Shown: positions 36,996-45,408, counted from the stretch's first letter. The stretch: 64,000 bases of DNA from Pseudonocardia kunmingensis (GCF_006716445.1 NZ_VFPA01000001.1:2480001-2544000); one strand, 5' to 3'. Numbers and translations: made by a program. The notes: generated from the sequence alone by a model not told the origin.

Positions 36996-37694
36996 ATGAC
37001 CGCCCTGCTCGACCGCCTGGACGTGCCCGCACTGCAGCAGCGCCTCGACACCGACGGCGTCGCGACCACCCCGCCGCTGCTGACGCCCGCGCAGTGCGCC
37101 GAGGTGACCGCGATGTTCGACGACGACGCGCGCTTCCGCAGCACGGTGGTGATGGCGCGCCACTCGTTCGGCGAGGGGAGCTACCGCTACTTCGCCGACC
37201 CGCTCCCGCCGCTCGTGCAGCAGTTGCGGGAAAAGCTGTACCCGCCGCTGGCGCGGATCGCGAACCGGTGGGCGGAGCGGCTGGGCGAGCGGACGTTCCC
37301 GGACGGGCTCGACGCGCTGCTGGCCGAGTGCGCGGAGCTCGGCCAGCACCGGCCCACCCCGCTCGTGCTCCGCTACGGGCCCGGCGGCTACAACTGCCTG
37401 CACCAGGACGTCTACGGCGACCTGACCTTCCCGTTGCAGTTCCTGGTGATGCTCAGCCGTCCGGACGAGGACTTCACCGGCGGCGAGAGCGTGTTCGTGG
37501 AGCAGCGGCCGCGCCAGCAGTCCCGACCGGTCGTCGTGCGGCCGCGGCAGGGTGAGGCCGTGGTGTTCCCGGTGCGCCACCGCCCGGCCCGCGGTGCCCG
37601 TGGCTTCCACCGGGTGCAGGTGCGGCACGGGGTGAGCGCCGTGCACAGCGGGAGCCGGCACGTGCTGGGGATCATCTTCCACAACGCGCGCTGA
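36996..37694 (+). CDS. 2-oxoglutarate/Fe(II)-dependent oxygenase (prolyl-hydroxylase-like)
   Basis: A 232-residue cupin-fold dioxygenase. Iron ligands are His136 and Asp138 in CLHQDVYGD and His212 in VRHGVSAVHSG, and Arg221 (SGSRHVLGI) would bind 2-oxoglutarate. The RYGPGGYNCLHQD block is the usual P4Hc-type strand. ATG 36996 is preceded by GAGAGTGG. Protein or small-molecule hydroxylation cannot be told apart. A second, different Fe(II) oxygenase (AlkB-like) follows after 102 nt, which include a roughly 59-nt element also found at 45350. Confidence 0.86.
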   Translation: MTALLDRLDVPALQQRLDTDGVATTPPLLTPAQCAEVTAMFDDDARFRSTVVMARHSFGEGSYRYFADPLPPLVQQLREKLYPPLARIANRWAERLGERTFPDGLDALLAECAELGQHRPTPLVLRYGPGGYNCLHQDVYGDLTFPLQFLVMLSRPDEDFTGGESVFVEQRPRQQSRPVVVRPRQGEAVVFPVRHRPARGARGFHRVQVRHGVSAVHSGSRHVLGIIFHNAR

Positions 37695-37712
37695 CCGCGG
37701 TGCAAGATCTCG

Positions 37713-37771
37713 AGTATCGGTCGCCCGTCGTCGTGATCGCAGCAATGACCACCCGATACCGCGGATCATGA
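37713..37771. repeat. 59-nt flanking element, copy 1 (upstream of the alkB-like gene)
   Basis: The element begins AGTATCGG and ends CGGATCATGA. It aligns without gaps to 45350-45408, with 41 of 59 positions identical by hand count and perfectly conserved ends. Inside is an inverted pair GTATCGG and CCGATAC. It precedes the AlkB-like start by 25 nt and may be its promoter or operator. The other copy stands before a decayed alkB fragment, so the element and gene seem to have been copied together. Confidence 0.55.
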
Positions 37772-37796
37772 GGGGAACGACGGCACACTGGACAGC

Positions 37797-38456
37797 ATGA
37801 CGTCCGCTCTCCTGCCCCGGGAACGGCGGGTGCTCGCGCCGGGCGCGGTGCACGTGCCGGACTGGCTGGACCTCGACCGGCAGCGCGAGCTCGTCCGGGC
37901 CTGCCGGGGCTGGGCGGGGGAAGGGCCGGGGATCCGGGCGGCCGTCATGCCGAACGGCGGCCGGATGACCGTGCGCAGCGTCTGCCTCGGCTGGCACTGG
38001 TACCCCTACCGCTACTCCCGCACCCGCGACGACCAGGACGGATCGCCGGTCACACCGTTCCCGCAGTGGCTCGGCGACCTGGGCCGCGAGGCACTGGCCG
38101 ACGCCTACGGCGACCCGGAACGGGCCCGCGACTACCACCCGGACATCGCGCTGATCAACCACTACGACGACGGCGCCCGCATGGGCCTGCACCGCGACAG
38201 CGACGAGAAGGCGCTCGACCCCGTGGTGTCGTTCAGCATCGGGGCGGCGTGCGTGTTCCGGCTGGGGAACACCGAGAACCGCGGGCGCCCGTGGACCGAC
38301 GTCGAACTGCTCTCCGGCGACCTGGTCGTCTTCGGTGACGAGAGCCGGCTCGCCCACCACGGGGTGCCGAAGCTGCTACCCGCCTACGACGTGCCGGACA
38401 CCGGGCTCGCGCACGGGCGGCTGAACATCACGCTGCGGGTCTCCGGCCTCGACTGA
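37797..38456 (+). CDS. AlkB-like 2-oxoglutarate/Fe(II) dioxygenase (DNA/RNA demethylase)
   Basis: A 219-residue enzyme of the AlkB family, which removes methyl lesions from nucleic acid bases by oxidation. Fe(II) ligands are His132 and Asp134 in GLHRDSDE and His188 in AHHGVPK. The 2-oxoglutarate arginines lie in GRLNITLRVSG (Arg208/214). ALINHYDDGARMGLHRDSDE matches bacterial AlkB closely. The N-terminal WHWYPYRYS lies in the nucleotide-recognition lid. A decayed 3' copy is at 45508. Regulation is not visible beyond the upstream 59-nt element. Confidence 0.92.
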   Translation: MTSALLPRERRVLAPGAVHVPDWLDLDRQRELVRACRGWAGEGPGIRAAVMPNGGRMTVRSVCLGWHWYPYRYSRTRDDQDGSPVTPFPQWLGDLGREALADAYGDPERARDYHPDIALINHYDDGARMGLHRDSDEKALDPVVSFSIGAACVFRLGNTENRGRPWTDVELLSGDLVVFGDESRLAHHGVPKLLPAYDVPDTGLAHGRLNITLRVSGLD

Positions 38457-38577
38457 GCAGCGCGTCGCCCGGCAGGGTGCACGATGGAGGTACCGCGCTC
38501 CTCGGCGCGAACACCCCGGATTCCGGAGGCACCTCATCGCGATCAGCCCGACGCCGGCACCTCCTGGAGACGCCCGC

Positions 38578-39666
38578 CTGCGGATCGGGGTGCTCGCCTC
38601 GATCGCCCACCGCACACCACCGCGGGGGTACGGGCCGTGGGAGCAGGTGGCCTCCACGTTGACCGAAGGTCTGGTGGCCCTCGGCCACGACGTCACATTG
38701 TTCGCCACCGCCGACTCGATCACGTCGGCGCGCCTGCACGCGGAGGCCCCGACCGGCTACGAGGAGGACCCCGGCGTCGATGCGAAGGTCCACGAGGGCC
38801 TGCACATCGCCGCCGCCTTCGAGCGGGCCGGCGAGTTCGACGTCATCTCCAACCAGTTCGACTTCCTGCCGCTGACCTTCAGCCGCCTGGTGCGGACGCC
38901 CGTGGTGACCACGATCCACGGCTTCTCGTCGGAGGCGATCCTGCCGGTGTACCGGGCCTACGACGACATCGGCCGGTACGTCGCGATCAGCGACGCCGAC
39001 CGCCACCCCGACCTGGGGTACGAGGCGACGATCCACCACGGCATCGACCCCGCCCGGTTCACCTTCCGCCCCGATCCCGGCGAGCACCTGCTGTTCCTGG
39101 GCCGCATCCACCCGGACAAGGGGACGCACCTGGCGATCGAGGTCGCCCGCCGGGCCGGGCTGCCGCTCGTGATCGCGGGAATCGTGCAGGACGAGTCGTA
39201 CTTCCGCGATCGCGTGCAGCCCCACCTGGGACGTGGCGGCATCAGCTACGCCGGGCCCGTAGGCCCCGCGGAGCGCGACGCGCTGCTGGGAGGAGCGCTC
39301 GCGCTCCTGCACCTGATCGGGTTCGCCGAGCCCTTCGGGCTGTCCGTCGTCGAAGCGCTGGCGACGGGCACCCCGGTGATCGCCCGCCCGCTCGGATCGA
39401 TGCCCGAGATCGTCCGCCACGGCCGCACCGGGTACCTGGTCGACGACGTCGTGGGCGCGGTCGACGCGGTCCGGCGGGTCGCCTCGCTGTCGCGCCGAGA
39501 CTGCCGGGACGACGTCGAGGCCCGGTTCACGGCGGGGCGCATGGTGGCCGACTACGCCACGCTGTTCTCCCGGATCGCCGGCGGTGGCCCGTCGGCGATC
39601 AGCCGCTCGAGCAGGAGCGGGACGTCGACGACGGCGAACCGCACGGCCGCGTCGCTCGCCCCGTAG
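38578..39666 (+). CDS. GT4 glycosyltransferase, probable CTG start
   Basis: A 362-residue retaining GT-B enzyme. It begins RIGVLASIAHRTPPRGYGP, the donor/acceptor fold of the N-terminal domain, and has HHGIDPARFTF, FLGRIHPDKGTHLAIEVAR and the donor motif EPFGLSVVEALATGTPV. The first strand needs the codons CTG CGG ATC GGG before the only GTG (38590). CTG 38578 has GGAGA seven bases upstream, so CTG is the preferred start; no ATG/GTG/TTG exists in frame upstream. The last 115 nt overlap the convergent GH130 gene. Probably part of the glycan cluster to 43.3 kb. Confidence 0.82.
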   Translation: MRIGVLASIAHRTPPRGYGPWEQVASTLTEGLVALGHDVTLFATADSITSARLHAEAPTGYEEDPGVDAKVHEGLHIAAAFERAGEFDVISNQFDFLPLTFSRLVRTPVVTTIHGFSSEAILPVYRAYDDIGRYVAISDADRHPDLGYEATIHHGIDPARFTFRPDPGEHLLFLGRIHPDKGTHLAIEVARRAGLPLVIAGIVQDESYFRDRVQPHLGRGGISYAGPVGPAERDALLGGALALLHLIGFAEPFGLSVVEALATGTPVIARPLGSMPEIVRHGRTGYLVDDVVGAVDAVRRVASLSRRDCRDDVEARFTAGRMVADYATLFSRIAGGGPSAISRSSRSGTSTTANRTAASLAP

Positions 39667-41048
39667 GGCAGCAGCAGCCGGTCGCCGTGGCGGAGCGCGC
39701 CGCAGGAGTATACGACGTTGGGGACGTACCCCTCGCGTTCGTCGTCGCGCGGCCTCAGGAGGGGTTCTCGCAGCGCACCGAGCACGCGGCTCGGGTCGTC
39801 GAGGTCGAGCAGGAGGGCGCCGATCGCGTACTCCCGCATCGGCCCGACACCGTGGGTGAGGACGAGCCACCCACGGTCGGTCTCGACCGGGGAGCCGCAG
39901 TTGCCGGTCTGCGTCAGCTCCCACGGCCGGTTCGGGACGTGCAGGGTCTGCGCGTCCCCCCACCACAACCCGTCTACGGAGGTGGCGATGGCGTTGTTCT
40001 CGCGATCCCAGCGCGACAGAGCGAGGTGGCGCCCGCCGACCGTGCGGGGGAACAGCGCCATGCCCTTGTTCTTCGCGGCCGGCCCCGCCAGCTGTGTCAT
40101 CCGGAACCGGCGGAAGTCCGGGGTCTCGATCAGCTGGGGCATGATGCGGTCGCCGTCGAACGCCGTGTAGGTCGCCCGGTACGTCGGGCAGCCGTCCTCG
40201 GCCACGGTCCGGACGAAGCGCGCGTCCTCGATGCCCCGTGCGTCCGCCGGACCCTGCGGCCAGAGGACGCGCTCGGCGAGCGCCGATCGCGGGGAGAACT
40301 CCACCTCGTAGCTGCACCGGGCGATGCGACGGGCCAGCTCCGCGGTCCGCGTGCCACCGTGGCGGGTGACGCGCTGACCGGCCAGCGCAGCGATCGCCCG
40401 TTCCAGCTCAGCCTCGCCGAACCGCGCGGGAAGGCTGCTGACCAGGAACGACGCGCTCTCCGCGTCGGAGCCGTCCTCGGCGAGCACCGCGGCGAACAGC
40501 GCCCTGTCGTGCACCGCGGGCCCCGGCCGGCCGGCCTCGACGTGCGGCCCTGGGTCATCCAGGGAGAGCTCGTGCCCGGCACCGAGGACGCCGGTGCGGA
40601 ACTCCACCGAAGACAGGTGCCCCTCGCCGACCGCGCGCAGGCTCAGGACGAACCGCAGGTGCCCCGGTGGCAGGCCGGACTGGTCCGGGTGCGCCACGAC
40701 CGACGGGTTGAACAGCGCAGCCGCCTCGATCGCGTACTCGTGGGTGAACCACGCGCCGATCAGGGTGCGCCGCTGCGCGGTCAGCGCGGCGGCGTCCGGC
40801 ACGCGGTGGGAGATCTCCTCGTAGTGGGCGGCGAGCGTGCCGGGGAGGTCCCGGTGCCGCCCCGTGTAGCGGGCGAGGACGTCCCGCAGCGTCGACCGGA
40901 CCTCGTCCTCGGGGAGCGCGAGGATCCTGGCCAGGACGCCGGTGGCGCGCGACTCGGTGTTCACGACCAGCTCGTGGCCGGGGACGAACAGCCGGGCAAG
41001 GACGCGCGCCGGGTCGGCGGTCAGCGTGGCGTCGAGGCGCGTGATCAT
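39552..41048 (-). CDS. GH130-family glycoside phosphorylase/hydrolase
   Basis: A 498-residue protein of glycoside hydrolase family 130, whose characterised members act on beta-mannosides by phosphorolysis or hydrolysis. The five-bladed propeller block starts near residue 270. GIEDARFVRTVAEDG carries the conserved Asp acid, YTAFDGDRI and NNAIATSVDGLWW follow, and GNCGSPVETDRGWLVLTHGV is the sugar/phosphate-binding strand. The N-terminal 260 residues are helical and less conserved. Last gene of a minus-strand chain with the toroid and GT genes. Phosphorolysis or hydrolysis is not decidable by eye. Confidence 0.86.
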   Translation of the reverse strand: MITRLDATLTADPARVLARLFVPGHELVVNTESRATGVLARILALPEDEVRSTLRDVLARYTGRHRDLPGTLAAHYEEISHRVPDAAALTAQRRTLIGAWFTHEYAIEAAALFNPSVVAHPDQSGLPPGHLRFVLSLRAVGEGHLSSVEFRTGVLGAGHELSLDDPGPHVEAGRPGPAVHDRALFAAVLAEDGSDAESASFLVSSLPARFGEAELERAIAALAGQRVTRHGGTRTAELARRIARCSYEVEFSPRSALAERVLWPQGPADARGIEDARFVRTVAEDGCPTYRATYTAFDGDRIMPQLIETPDFRRFRMTQLAGPAAKNKGMALFPRTVGGRHLALSRWDRENNAIATSVDGLWWGDAQTLHVPNRPWELTQTGNCGSPVETDRGWLVLTHGVGPMREYAIGALLLDLDDPSRVLGALREPLLRPRDDEREGYVPNVVYSCGALRHGDRLLLPYGASDAAVRFAVVDVPLLLERLIADGPPPAIRENSVA

Positions 41049-41074
41049 GGCGGTGGTAGCCGCCTCCGGCCGCC

Positions 41075-42100
41075 TCACCCGGCGACCCGCAGCGCGGGCG
41101 CGGGGAGCCGGGCCGCTGCCTGCTGCAGCGTCGACACGAGCGCCAGGGTCGACTCCGCGCCCTGGTTCTCGTTGCGGCCGTCGCGCTCCAGACCATCGCA
41201 ACCACCACCGCTCACCGGGTCGTGCAGCGGGGTGCCGGCGTCGTTGTCGCCGAGGAACCACGCAGTGGCCAGCAAGATCCCGGTGAGCCACCGGTCCTGC
41301 CCGGTGAGCTCGTGGGCTCGTGCGCAGGCGTCGGCCAGTGCCGCGGCCTCGATCGGCTGCTGGTCGAACCCCGGGCCGCGGTCGGACGGTCGCCTGCCTG
41401 CCGCCGGCACCAGCGACAGGTGGCCGTCGCGGGTCTGCGCGTCGAGCAGCCAGCCGAGCAGCCACAGCCCGTCGGTGACGAGCGCGGGCGCGTCGAGAGC
41501 GGCGCCCGCCACGAGCAGGGCCTCGGGGAGAACGGCGTTGGCGTAGGTCAGGCGTGGTTCGGGCCACGGCCACTCCGGCCGGGGAACGGACCGACCGATC
41601 ACCTCCGGGGCGTCGGCGAGCAGGTCCAGCGCACCGCGGTGTCCCGGTCGCCCGCGCAGCACTTCGCCGGCACCGAGCACGGCGAAGGCAGTGGCGCGGG
41701 GGGACGGCGACCGCCACCGCGCGCCCCGCTCGAACGCCGCGAGCGCGCGGGGGTCGGCGCCGGCGGTGCCGAGGGCCCAGAGCGCCCGTCCCCAGCAGTC
41801 GTCGACCGAGGGCGCGTCCAGGAACCTCAGGTCGGTTCCGCGACGGTTGCGGAACCGGCCGTCCGCGTCCTGCGCCGCGAGAACGAACGACAGGTACTGC
41901 TCGCGGAGGTCGTCCTGCGCGGACGCGTCCTCCCGGCAGACGACGACCAGCGCTCGCGCGACGTCGTCGACGCAGTAGCCGTGCTCACGGCGCGGGGTGG
42001 TGCCGCGGGCGTGCTCGTAGAGCCCCCCGGCGTCGGTGAGCCGCCTCAGGTGGGCGAAGGACGGAGCCGGGAAGCGCTCGTACCGCGCGGGCGCGCTCAC
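41075..42100 (-). CDS. Alpha/alpha-toroid glycan-cluster protein
   Basis: A 341-residue helical protein. The opening GYCVDDVARALVVVCREDA and repeated segments such as LSFVLAAQDADGRF, LLGWLLDAQTRDGHLSLVP and DRWLTGILLATAWFLGDND resemble six-hairpin (alpha/alpha) glycosidase folds. The end is EGxxxENQGAESTL-like (RDGRNENQGAESTLALVS), typical of proteins encoded with GH130 and GT4 genes. GTG 42100 overlaps the GT stop as GTGA. Catalytic residues are not assigned; it may be a glycoside hydrolase or a polymer-binding partner. Confidence 0.75.
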   Translation of the reverse strand: MSAPARYERFPAPSFAHLRRLTDAGGLYEHARGTTPRREHGYCVDDVARALVVVCREDASAQDDLREQYLSFVLAAQDADGRFRNRRGTDLRFLDAPSVDDCWGRALWALGTAGADPRALAAFERGARWRSPSPRATAFAVLGAGEVLRGRPGHRGALDLLADAPEVIGRSVPRPEWPWPEPRLTYANAVLPEALLVAGAALDAPALVTDGLWLLGWLLDAQTRDGHLSLVPAAGRRPSDRGPGFDQQPIEAAALADACARAHELTGQDRWLTGILLATAWFLGDNDAGTPLHDPVSGGGCDGLERDGRNENQGAESTLALVSTLQQAAARLPAPALRVAG

Positions 42101-43317
42101 GAGGCGGCCGGCAGCGTCGCGGCGACGAGCGTCTCGGCGATCTGCTGGTAGCGGGCGGCCACAGCGCCCCACAGCAGGTCCGGTGCCTTCCGCGCGGCCC
42201 GCTCCGCGAGCCGGTCGGCGAGTCCGGGTTCGCCCAGTGCGCGGCGCAGCGCCGCCTCCAGCGCTGCGGGGTCCCGCTGGGGCACCACGAGTCCCGTCCC
42301 GTCCCCCAGCAGCTCGACGGCGTGCGGGAACGCCGTCGAGACGACCGGGCGGCCCGCAGCCACCGCCTCGATGAGCACACCCGACGTCACCTGCTCGCGC
42401 GAGTCGTAGGGCAGGAGCACGACATCGGCCCGCTGCACGAGGCCGGCGAGCTCGCCGACCCCCAGGTACCGGTCGTCGAGCTCGACGACGTCCGCGACGC
42501 CCTGCATGTCCGCCCGCCGCACCAGGCTGTCGCGGTAGGACTCCCCGTCGCGGTCGAGCACCTTGGGGTGCGTCTTGCCGATCACGAGGTAGCGCGGCCG
42601 GAGATCCCGCAGACCCGGCATGGCGTCGATCGCCCACTCGATGCCCTTCCCCGGCCCGAGCAGCCCCCAGGTGAGGACGAGTGGCCGACCGGTCGAGCGC
42701 CGCTCGGCGCGAGCCGCACCGCCGTCCAGTGGGCCGTGGTCGATGGCACCGTGCGGAATCATGACGACTCCGTCCGGGTCGGCGCCGTAGTTCTCCACCA
42801 GGCGCTGCCGTGCCGTCTCGGTCATGGTCACGACGACGTCGGCCGACTCGACCAGCCACCGCAGGATGCGCCGCTGCCTCGGGGTCGGCTCCTGGAGCAC
42901 GGTGTGCAGGACGATGATCGTCGGCACCGTCAGGCCGGCGACGAGGTCGATCACGTCGCAGCCGTCCGCCCCGCCGTAGATCCCGTACTCGTGCTGGACC
43001 ACGACGGCCTCGAAGCCGTTCAACCGGCGGACCGCGGCCTCGACGCTGCTGCGAGACCCGTTCACCACGTGCGCCACGACCTCGCCGCCAGGATGCGGCT
43101 CGGGCCGGTCGATGATCCGCACGACACCGGCCGTCGCCACGGAGCGGTTCAGGTGCTCGGCGAGGGCCGCGCTGAACGTCGCCAGGCCGCACTGCGTCGG
43201 CGGGTAGGTGCTGAGGATCCCCACCTTCGCCGGTCCCGGCACCCTGTCGGGGACGCGTGGCGTCGGCACCGGCGAGACGGCCGGACCTGCGGTGGGCCGG
43301 TGGACGGTGGTGGGCAC
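42097..43317 (-). CDS. GT4 glycosyltransferase
   Basis: A 406-residue GT-B enzyme with the actinobacterial cluster motifs ILSTYPPTQCGLATFSAALAEHL and VVVQHEYGIYGGADG. The donor domain has WGLLGPGKGIEWAIDAM and EQVTSGVLIEAVAAGRPVV. GTG 43317 has AGGAG six bases upstream; a GTG at 43467 would add 50 basic residues without a site. It heads the coupled chain GT > toroid > GH130. The sugar donor is unknown; a mannosyl donor would fit with GH130 downstream, an inference from the neighbour. Confidence 0.88.
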   Translation of the reverse strand: MPTTVHRPTAGPAVSPVPTPRVPDRVPGPAKVGILSTYPPTQCGLATFSAALAEHLNRSVATAGVVRIIDRPEPHPGGEVVAHVVNGSRSSVEAAVRRLNGFEAVVVQHEYGIYGGADGCDVIDLVAGLTVPTIIVLHTVLQEPTPRQRRILRWLVESADVVVTMTETARQRLVENYGADPDGVVMIPHGAIDHGPLDGGAARAERRSTGRPLVLTWGLLGPGKGIEWAIDAMPGLRDLRPRYLVIGKTHPKVLDRDGESYRDSLVRRADMQGVADVVELDDRYLGVGELAGLVQRADVVLLPYDSREQVTSGVLIEAVAAGRPVVSTAFPHAVELLGDGTGLVVPQRDPAALEAALRRALGEPGLADRLAERAARKAPDLLWGAVAARYQQIAETLVAATLPAAS

Positions 43318-43418
43318 GCGTGCTCCTGACGTCGGGGACTGCTGGCGCAACGGGTCACTCCGCCGGGTGGCGGTGACGAGCGCGGGTGGTGCCGCCGGGG
43401 TCGGGCGTGGTGCGCGGT

Positions 43419-43622
43419 TCAGCGGGGCTGCAGCGCGGATGCCCGCGCCTCGCCGACGCAGACGCATCCGCGGCTCAGCGCGCCGGTGATCGTCGCGCAG
43501 CAGAACCTGGTCCCGATCCGGTCGTGGGCGTCACGGTCGTGCGGGCAGGCGGCACAGGTGGCGCCGGTGCCGGGCTCGGTGGCGGACGGAGCGTCGATGG
43601 GATGGGTATCGGTCTTCTGCAA
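43419..43622 (-). CDS. Small cysteine-rich protein with RGCVC motif
   Basis: A 67-residue frame starting at TTG 43622, with GGGACAG a few bases upstream, and ending at 43419. Its core is TCAACPHDRDAHDRIGTRFCCATITGALSRGCVC, holding six cysteines and two histidines, which suggests a bound metal. Homologue-like small proteins with HDRIxxRFC and RGCVC are, I believe, common in actinobacteria, though I cannot check this. It lies between the GT chain and the hibernation-factor gene. The start is uncertain. Confidence 0.5.
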   Translation of the reverse strand: MQKTDTHPIDAPSATEPGTGATCAACPHDRDAHDRIGTRFCCATITGALSRGCVCVGEARASALQPR

Positions 43623-43850
43623 GGACTGTCCCGACTCGTGCCGTAGATGAACTGTGGTGCTTCTCGAATTCCTGTTCAGACGGGCGAAAAATCGCAACCG
43701 TCGCCCAGGGGATCTGCACGTCCGCGGCATGAATTCCAGCCGCTGCTCGGCGGCCCCCGGTTCCCTGAGTCTACTCTCCATCACCGCCCCGGAACGAAAA
43801 CGAGAGTAGGATCGCCCTGTCGGGGAAACTCGACACCTAGGAGGTCCACC

Positions 43851-44207
43851 ATGGACACCACCGAGATCATCATCACCGGCCGCAACATCACCGGATCCGA
43901 CCGCTACCGGCCGTACCTCGCGGCCGAACTCGCCGCACTCGGCCACCTGAATCCGGACGTCATCCGATATGACGTCGAACTGGAGCACGAGCCGAACACT
44001 CGACAGTCCAGGTCGGCGCAGCGGGTCGTGATCACCAGCCACGGCACGGGCCCGGCCGTGCGCGTCGAGGCCGACGGAGCGGACCTGCCCGCCGTGCTCG
44101 ACGAGGCGATCAGCACGCTGGCGGGCAGGTTGCGACGCAACCACGACCGTCGCGTGCACCGACGCTCCCGCACCCGACGCACGACGATCGGGTCGGGCAC
44201 GTCGTGA
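43851..44207 (+). CDS. Short ribosome hibernation factor (HPF/RaiA-like)
   Basis: A 118-residue protein with the HPF/RaiA N-terminal domain: TEIIITGRNITGSDRYRPYLAAELAAL, then RYDVELEHEPNTRQSRSAQRVVITSHG, and an Asp/Glu-rich helix DLPAVLDEAISTLAGRLRR. The 'long' HPF dimerisation domain is absent, so this is a short form that would bind the small ribosomal subunit in stress. ATG 43851 has an ideal AGGAGGTCCACC. The basic tail (RRNHDRRVHRRSRTRR) may contact rRNA. A downstream small gene overlaps it by four bases. Confidence 0.85.
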   Translation: MDTTEIIITGRNITGSDRYRPYLAAELAALGHLNPDVIRYDVELEHEPNTRQSRSAQRVVITSHGTGPAVRVEADGADLPAVLDEAISTLAGRLRRNHDRRVHRRSRTRRTTIGSGTS

Positions 44208-44398
44208 ACAACGATCGCGCATTCGATTTCGACGATCTGATCCTATTGCTCGCCCTCGACCCGACCGACCCTGCGGACGAGTCCGATATCGAGGCGATCG
44301 ACGAGATCCTGGCCCGCCGGCGCGCCTCGGCCGTCACCGGGGAGCGACGCCCACAGCAACGGAGCGCATTGCGCCTGGTCGCCGACACGCCGCCCTGA
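44204..44398 (+). CDS. Small acidic hypothetical protein
   Basis: A 64-residue protein starting at GTG 44204, which overlaps the HPF-like stop as GTGA. Its first half is strongly acidic (FDFDDLILLLALDPTDPADESD, then IEAIDEILARRR). The second half is basic. This charge split suggests that it pairs with a basic partner, perhaps the HPF-like protein with its Arg-rich tail; that is inference. It is followed at once by a strong hairpin terminator. No family recognised. Confidence 0.65.
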   Translation: MNNDRAFDFDDLILLLALDPTDPADESDIEAIDEILARRRASAVTGERRPQQRSALRLVADTPP

Positions 44399-44400
44399 AC

Positions 44401-44433
44401 CTCGGCGCCCCGCCGATTCGGCGGGGCGCCGAG
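44401..44433. terminator. Perfect bidirectional hairpin terminator
   Basis: A 15-bp perfect stem (CTCGGCGCCCCGCCG and its complement) with the loop ATT lies three bases after the stop of the + gene and 18 before the stop of the - gene at 44452. It can terminate both convergent transcripts. It lacks a U tract, as usual for actinobacteria. Confidence 0.85.
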
Positions 44434-44451
44434 CGTGCGCAGGCGGCAGCT

Positions 44452-44613
44452 CTAGCGCACCTTCTCCGGAATGTGGTCGAGGGCGTTCAGGACGTGCACT
44501 GCGAGGTCCGTCGCGGCCTTCTCGTCGATCTTCGAGTTCTGTGTCAGAGCATGGGCGACGAGCGCGACGCGCTGGTCGTAGAGAGAGACGTAGGTGCTGG
44601 TGGCGACGGCCAT
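44452..44613 (-). CDS. Small conserved helical protein
   Basis: A 53-residue protein: AVATSTYVSLYDQRVALVAHALTQN, then KIDEKAATDLAVHVLNALDHIPEKVR. ATG 44613 has AGAGGG about eight bases upstream. Two amphipathic helices joined by an acidic turn suggest a dimer or protein partner. I recall related actinobacterial small proteins of unknown function (DUF6307-type), but the match is from memory. It is in a group with the HPF-like and DUF5994-like genes, which suggests stress or dormancy. Confidence 0.65.
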   Translation of the reverse strand: MAVATSTYVSLYDQRVALVAHALTQNSKIDEKAATDLAVHVLNALDHIPEKVR

Positions 44614-44714
44614 GACGAGGCCCTCTTCTCTGTTCGGTGGCGAACGGTCGTGCATCCGCCGCCCTGCGGACGGCGGTCGGTCGTGCGGTCGGCGCCGGAG
44701 CTACCGTCGCACCC

Positions 44715-45185
44715 TCAGCGCTGCTCGTTGCCGTCAGCGACGGCACCGGCGTGCAGCAGCGCCTCGATCTCGTCGGTGTTGCCGGGACTTCCGGCGGCGG
44801 CCAGCGCGGCGTGGGCGGTGGCCGGCGCGGTGTCGGGCGAGACGACCAGGAGGGTGAGCCGACGGCGGGCGCCGAGGACGTCGATGGTGGCGGGGTGCTG
44901 CGCGCGGTAGCCCGCCAGGCGGACCGAACGGCCGCCGACGACCGCCCGGCGCGCAGCGGGGTCCCAGTCGCCGAGGTGGTAGCTCACGCTCTCGACGATG
45001 CCCAGCCGTTCCGCGACCACGGCCTGCAGGGCGGGCAGCTCCGCGGCGAGGTCGCGCGACCGCGGCCACCATCCGCCGTCGACGCGGCCGGTGAGCGGAG
45101 CGCTCGGCTTCAGCGTCGACCGCGGCTGCTCGTGGTCGACGGGCGCGGGCTGCGAGGTGTGGATGGTGCTGGGTGCCGACGTCAC
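44715..45185 (-). CDS. DUF5994-type protein
   Basis: A 156-residue protein. The core TLKPSAPLTGRVDGGWWPRSRDLAAELPAL opens the conserved domain, followed by VSYHLGDWDPAARRAVVGGRSVRLAGYRAQHPATIDV and RRLTLLVVSPDTAPA. GTG 45185 has GGAG seven bases upstream; the longer frame upstream reads low-complexity Ser/Arg and is rejected. The WWPRS plus GWDPA pattern is that of a family common in actinobacteria near small stress genes. No activity is known. It is likely monocistronic. Confidence 0.78.
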   Translation of the reverse strand: MTSAPSTIHTSQPAPVDHEQPRSTLKPSAPLTGRVDGGWWPRSRDLAAELPALQAVVAERLGIVESVSYHLGDWDPAARRAVVGGRSVRLAGYRAQHPATIDVLGARRRLTLLVVSPDTAPATAHAALAAAGSPGNTDEIEALLHAGAVADGNEQR

Positions 45186-45349
45186 GCCGGTGCTCCGTCC
45201 CCGGACGCCGAGCGTCCGAGATGGACTTCTCGCCGAGGACGACAGGGGCTCGAGTGCCCGTGTGCGGGATGAACCCGACAGCCATGACACTACACCCGCT
45301 GACGCGCGACGCGGCGACGAGCAGCGGACACCTCGGAGGCAAGAGCTGA

Positions 45350-45408
45350 AGTATCGGGTGCTCATGGTAGTGGAGACAGTGATGGGCAACCGACACTTCG
45401 GATCATGA
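45350..45408. repeat. 59-nt flanking element, copy 2
   Basis: Gapless match to 37713-37771, with conserved ends AGTATCGG and GGATCATGA. In the intact locus it precedes the AlkB-like gene. Here it precedes an alkB remnant by 100 nt, so an ancestral copy of the locus was placed here and then lost most of its coding sequence. Confidence 0.5.
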
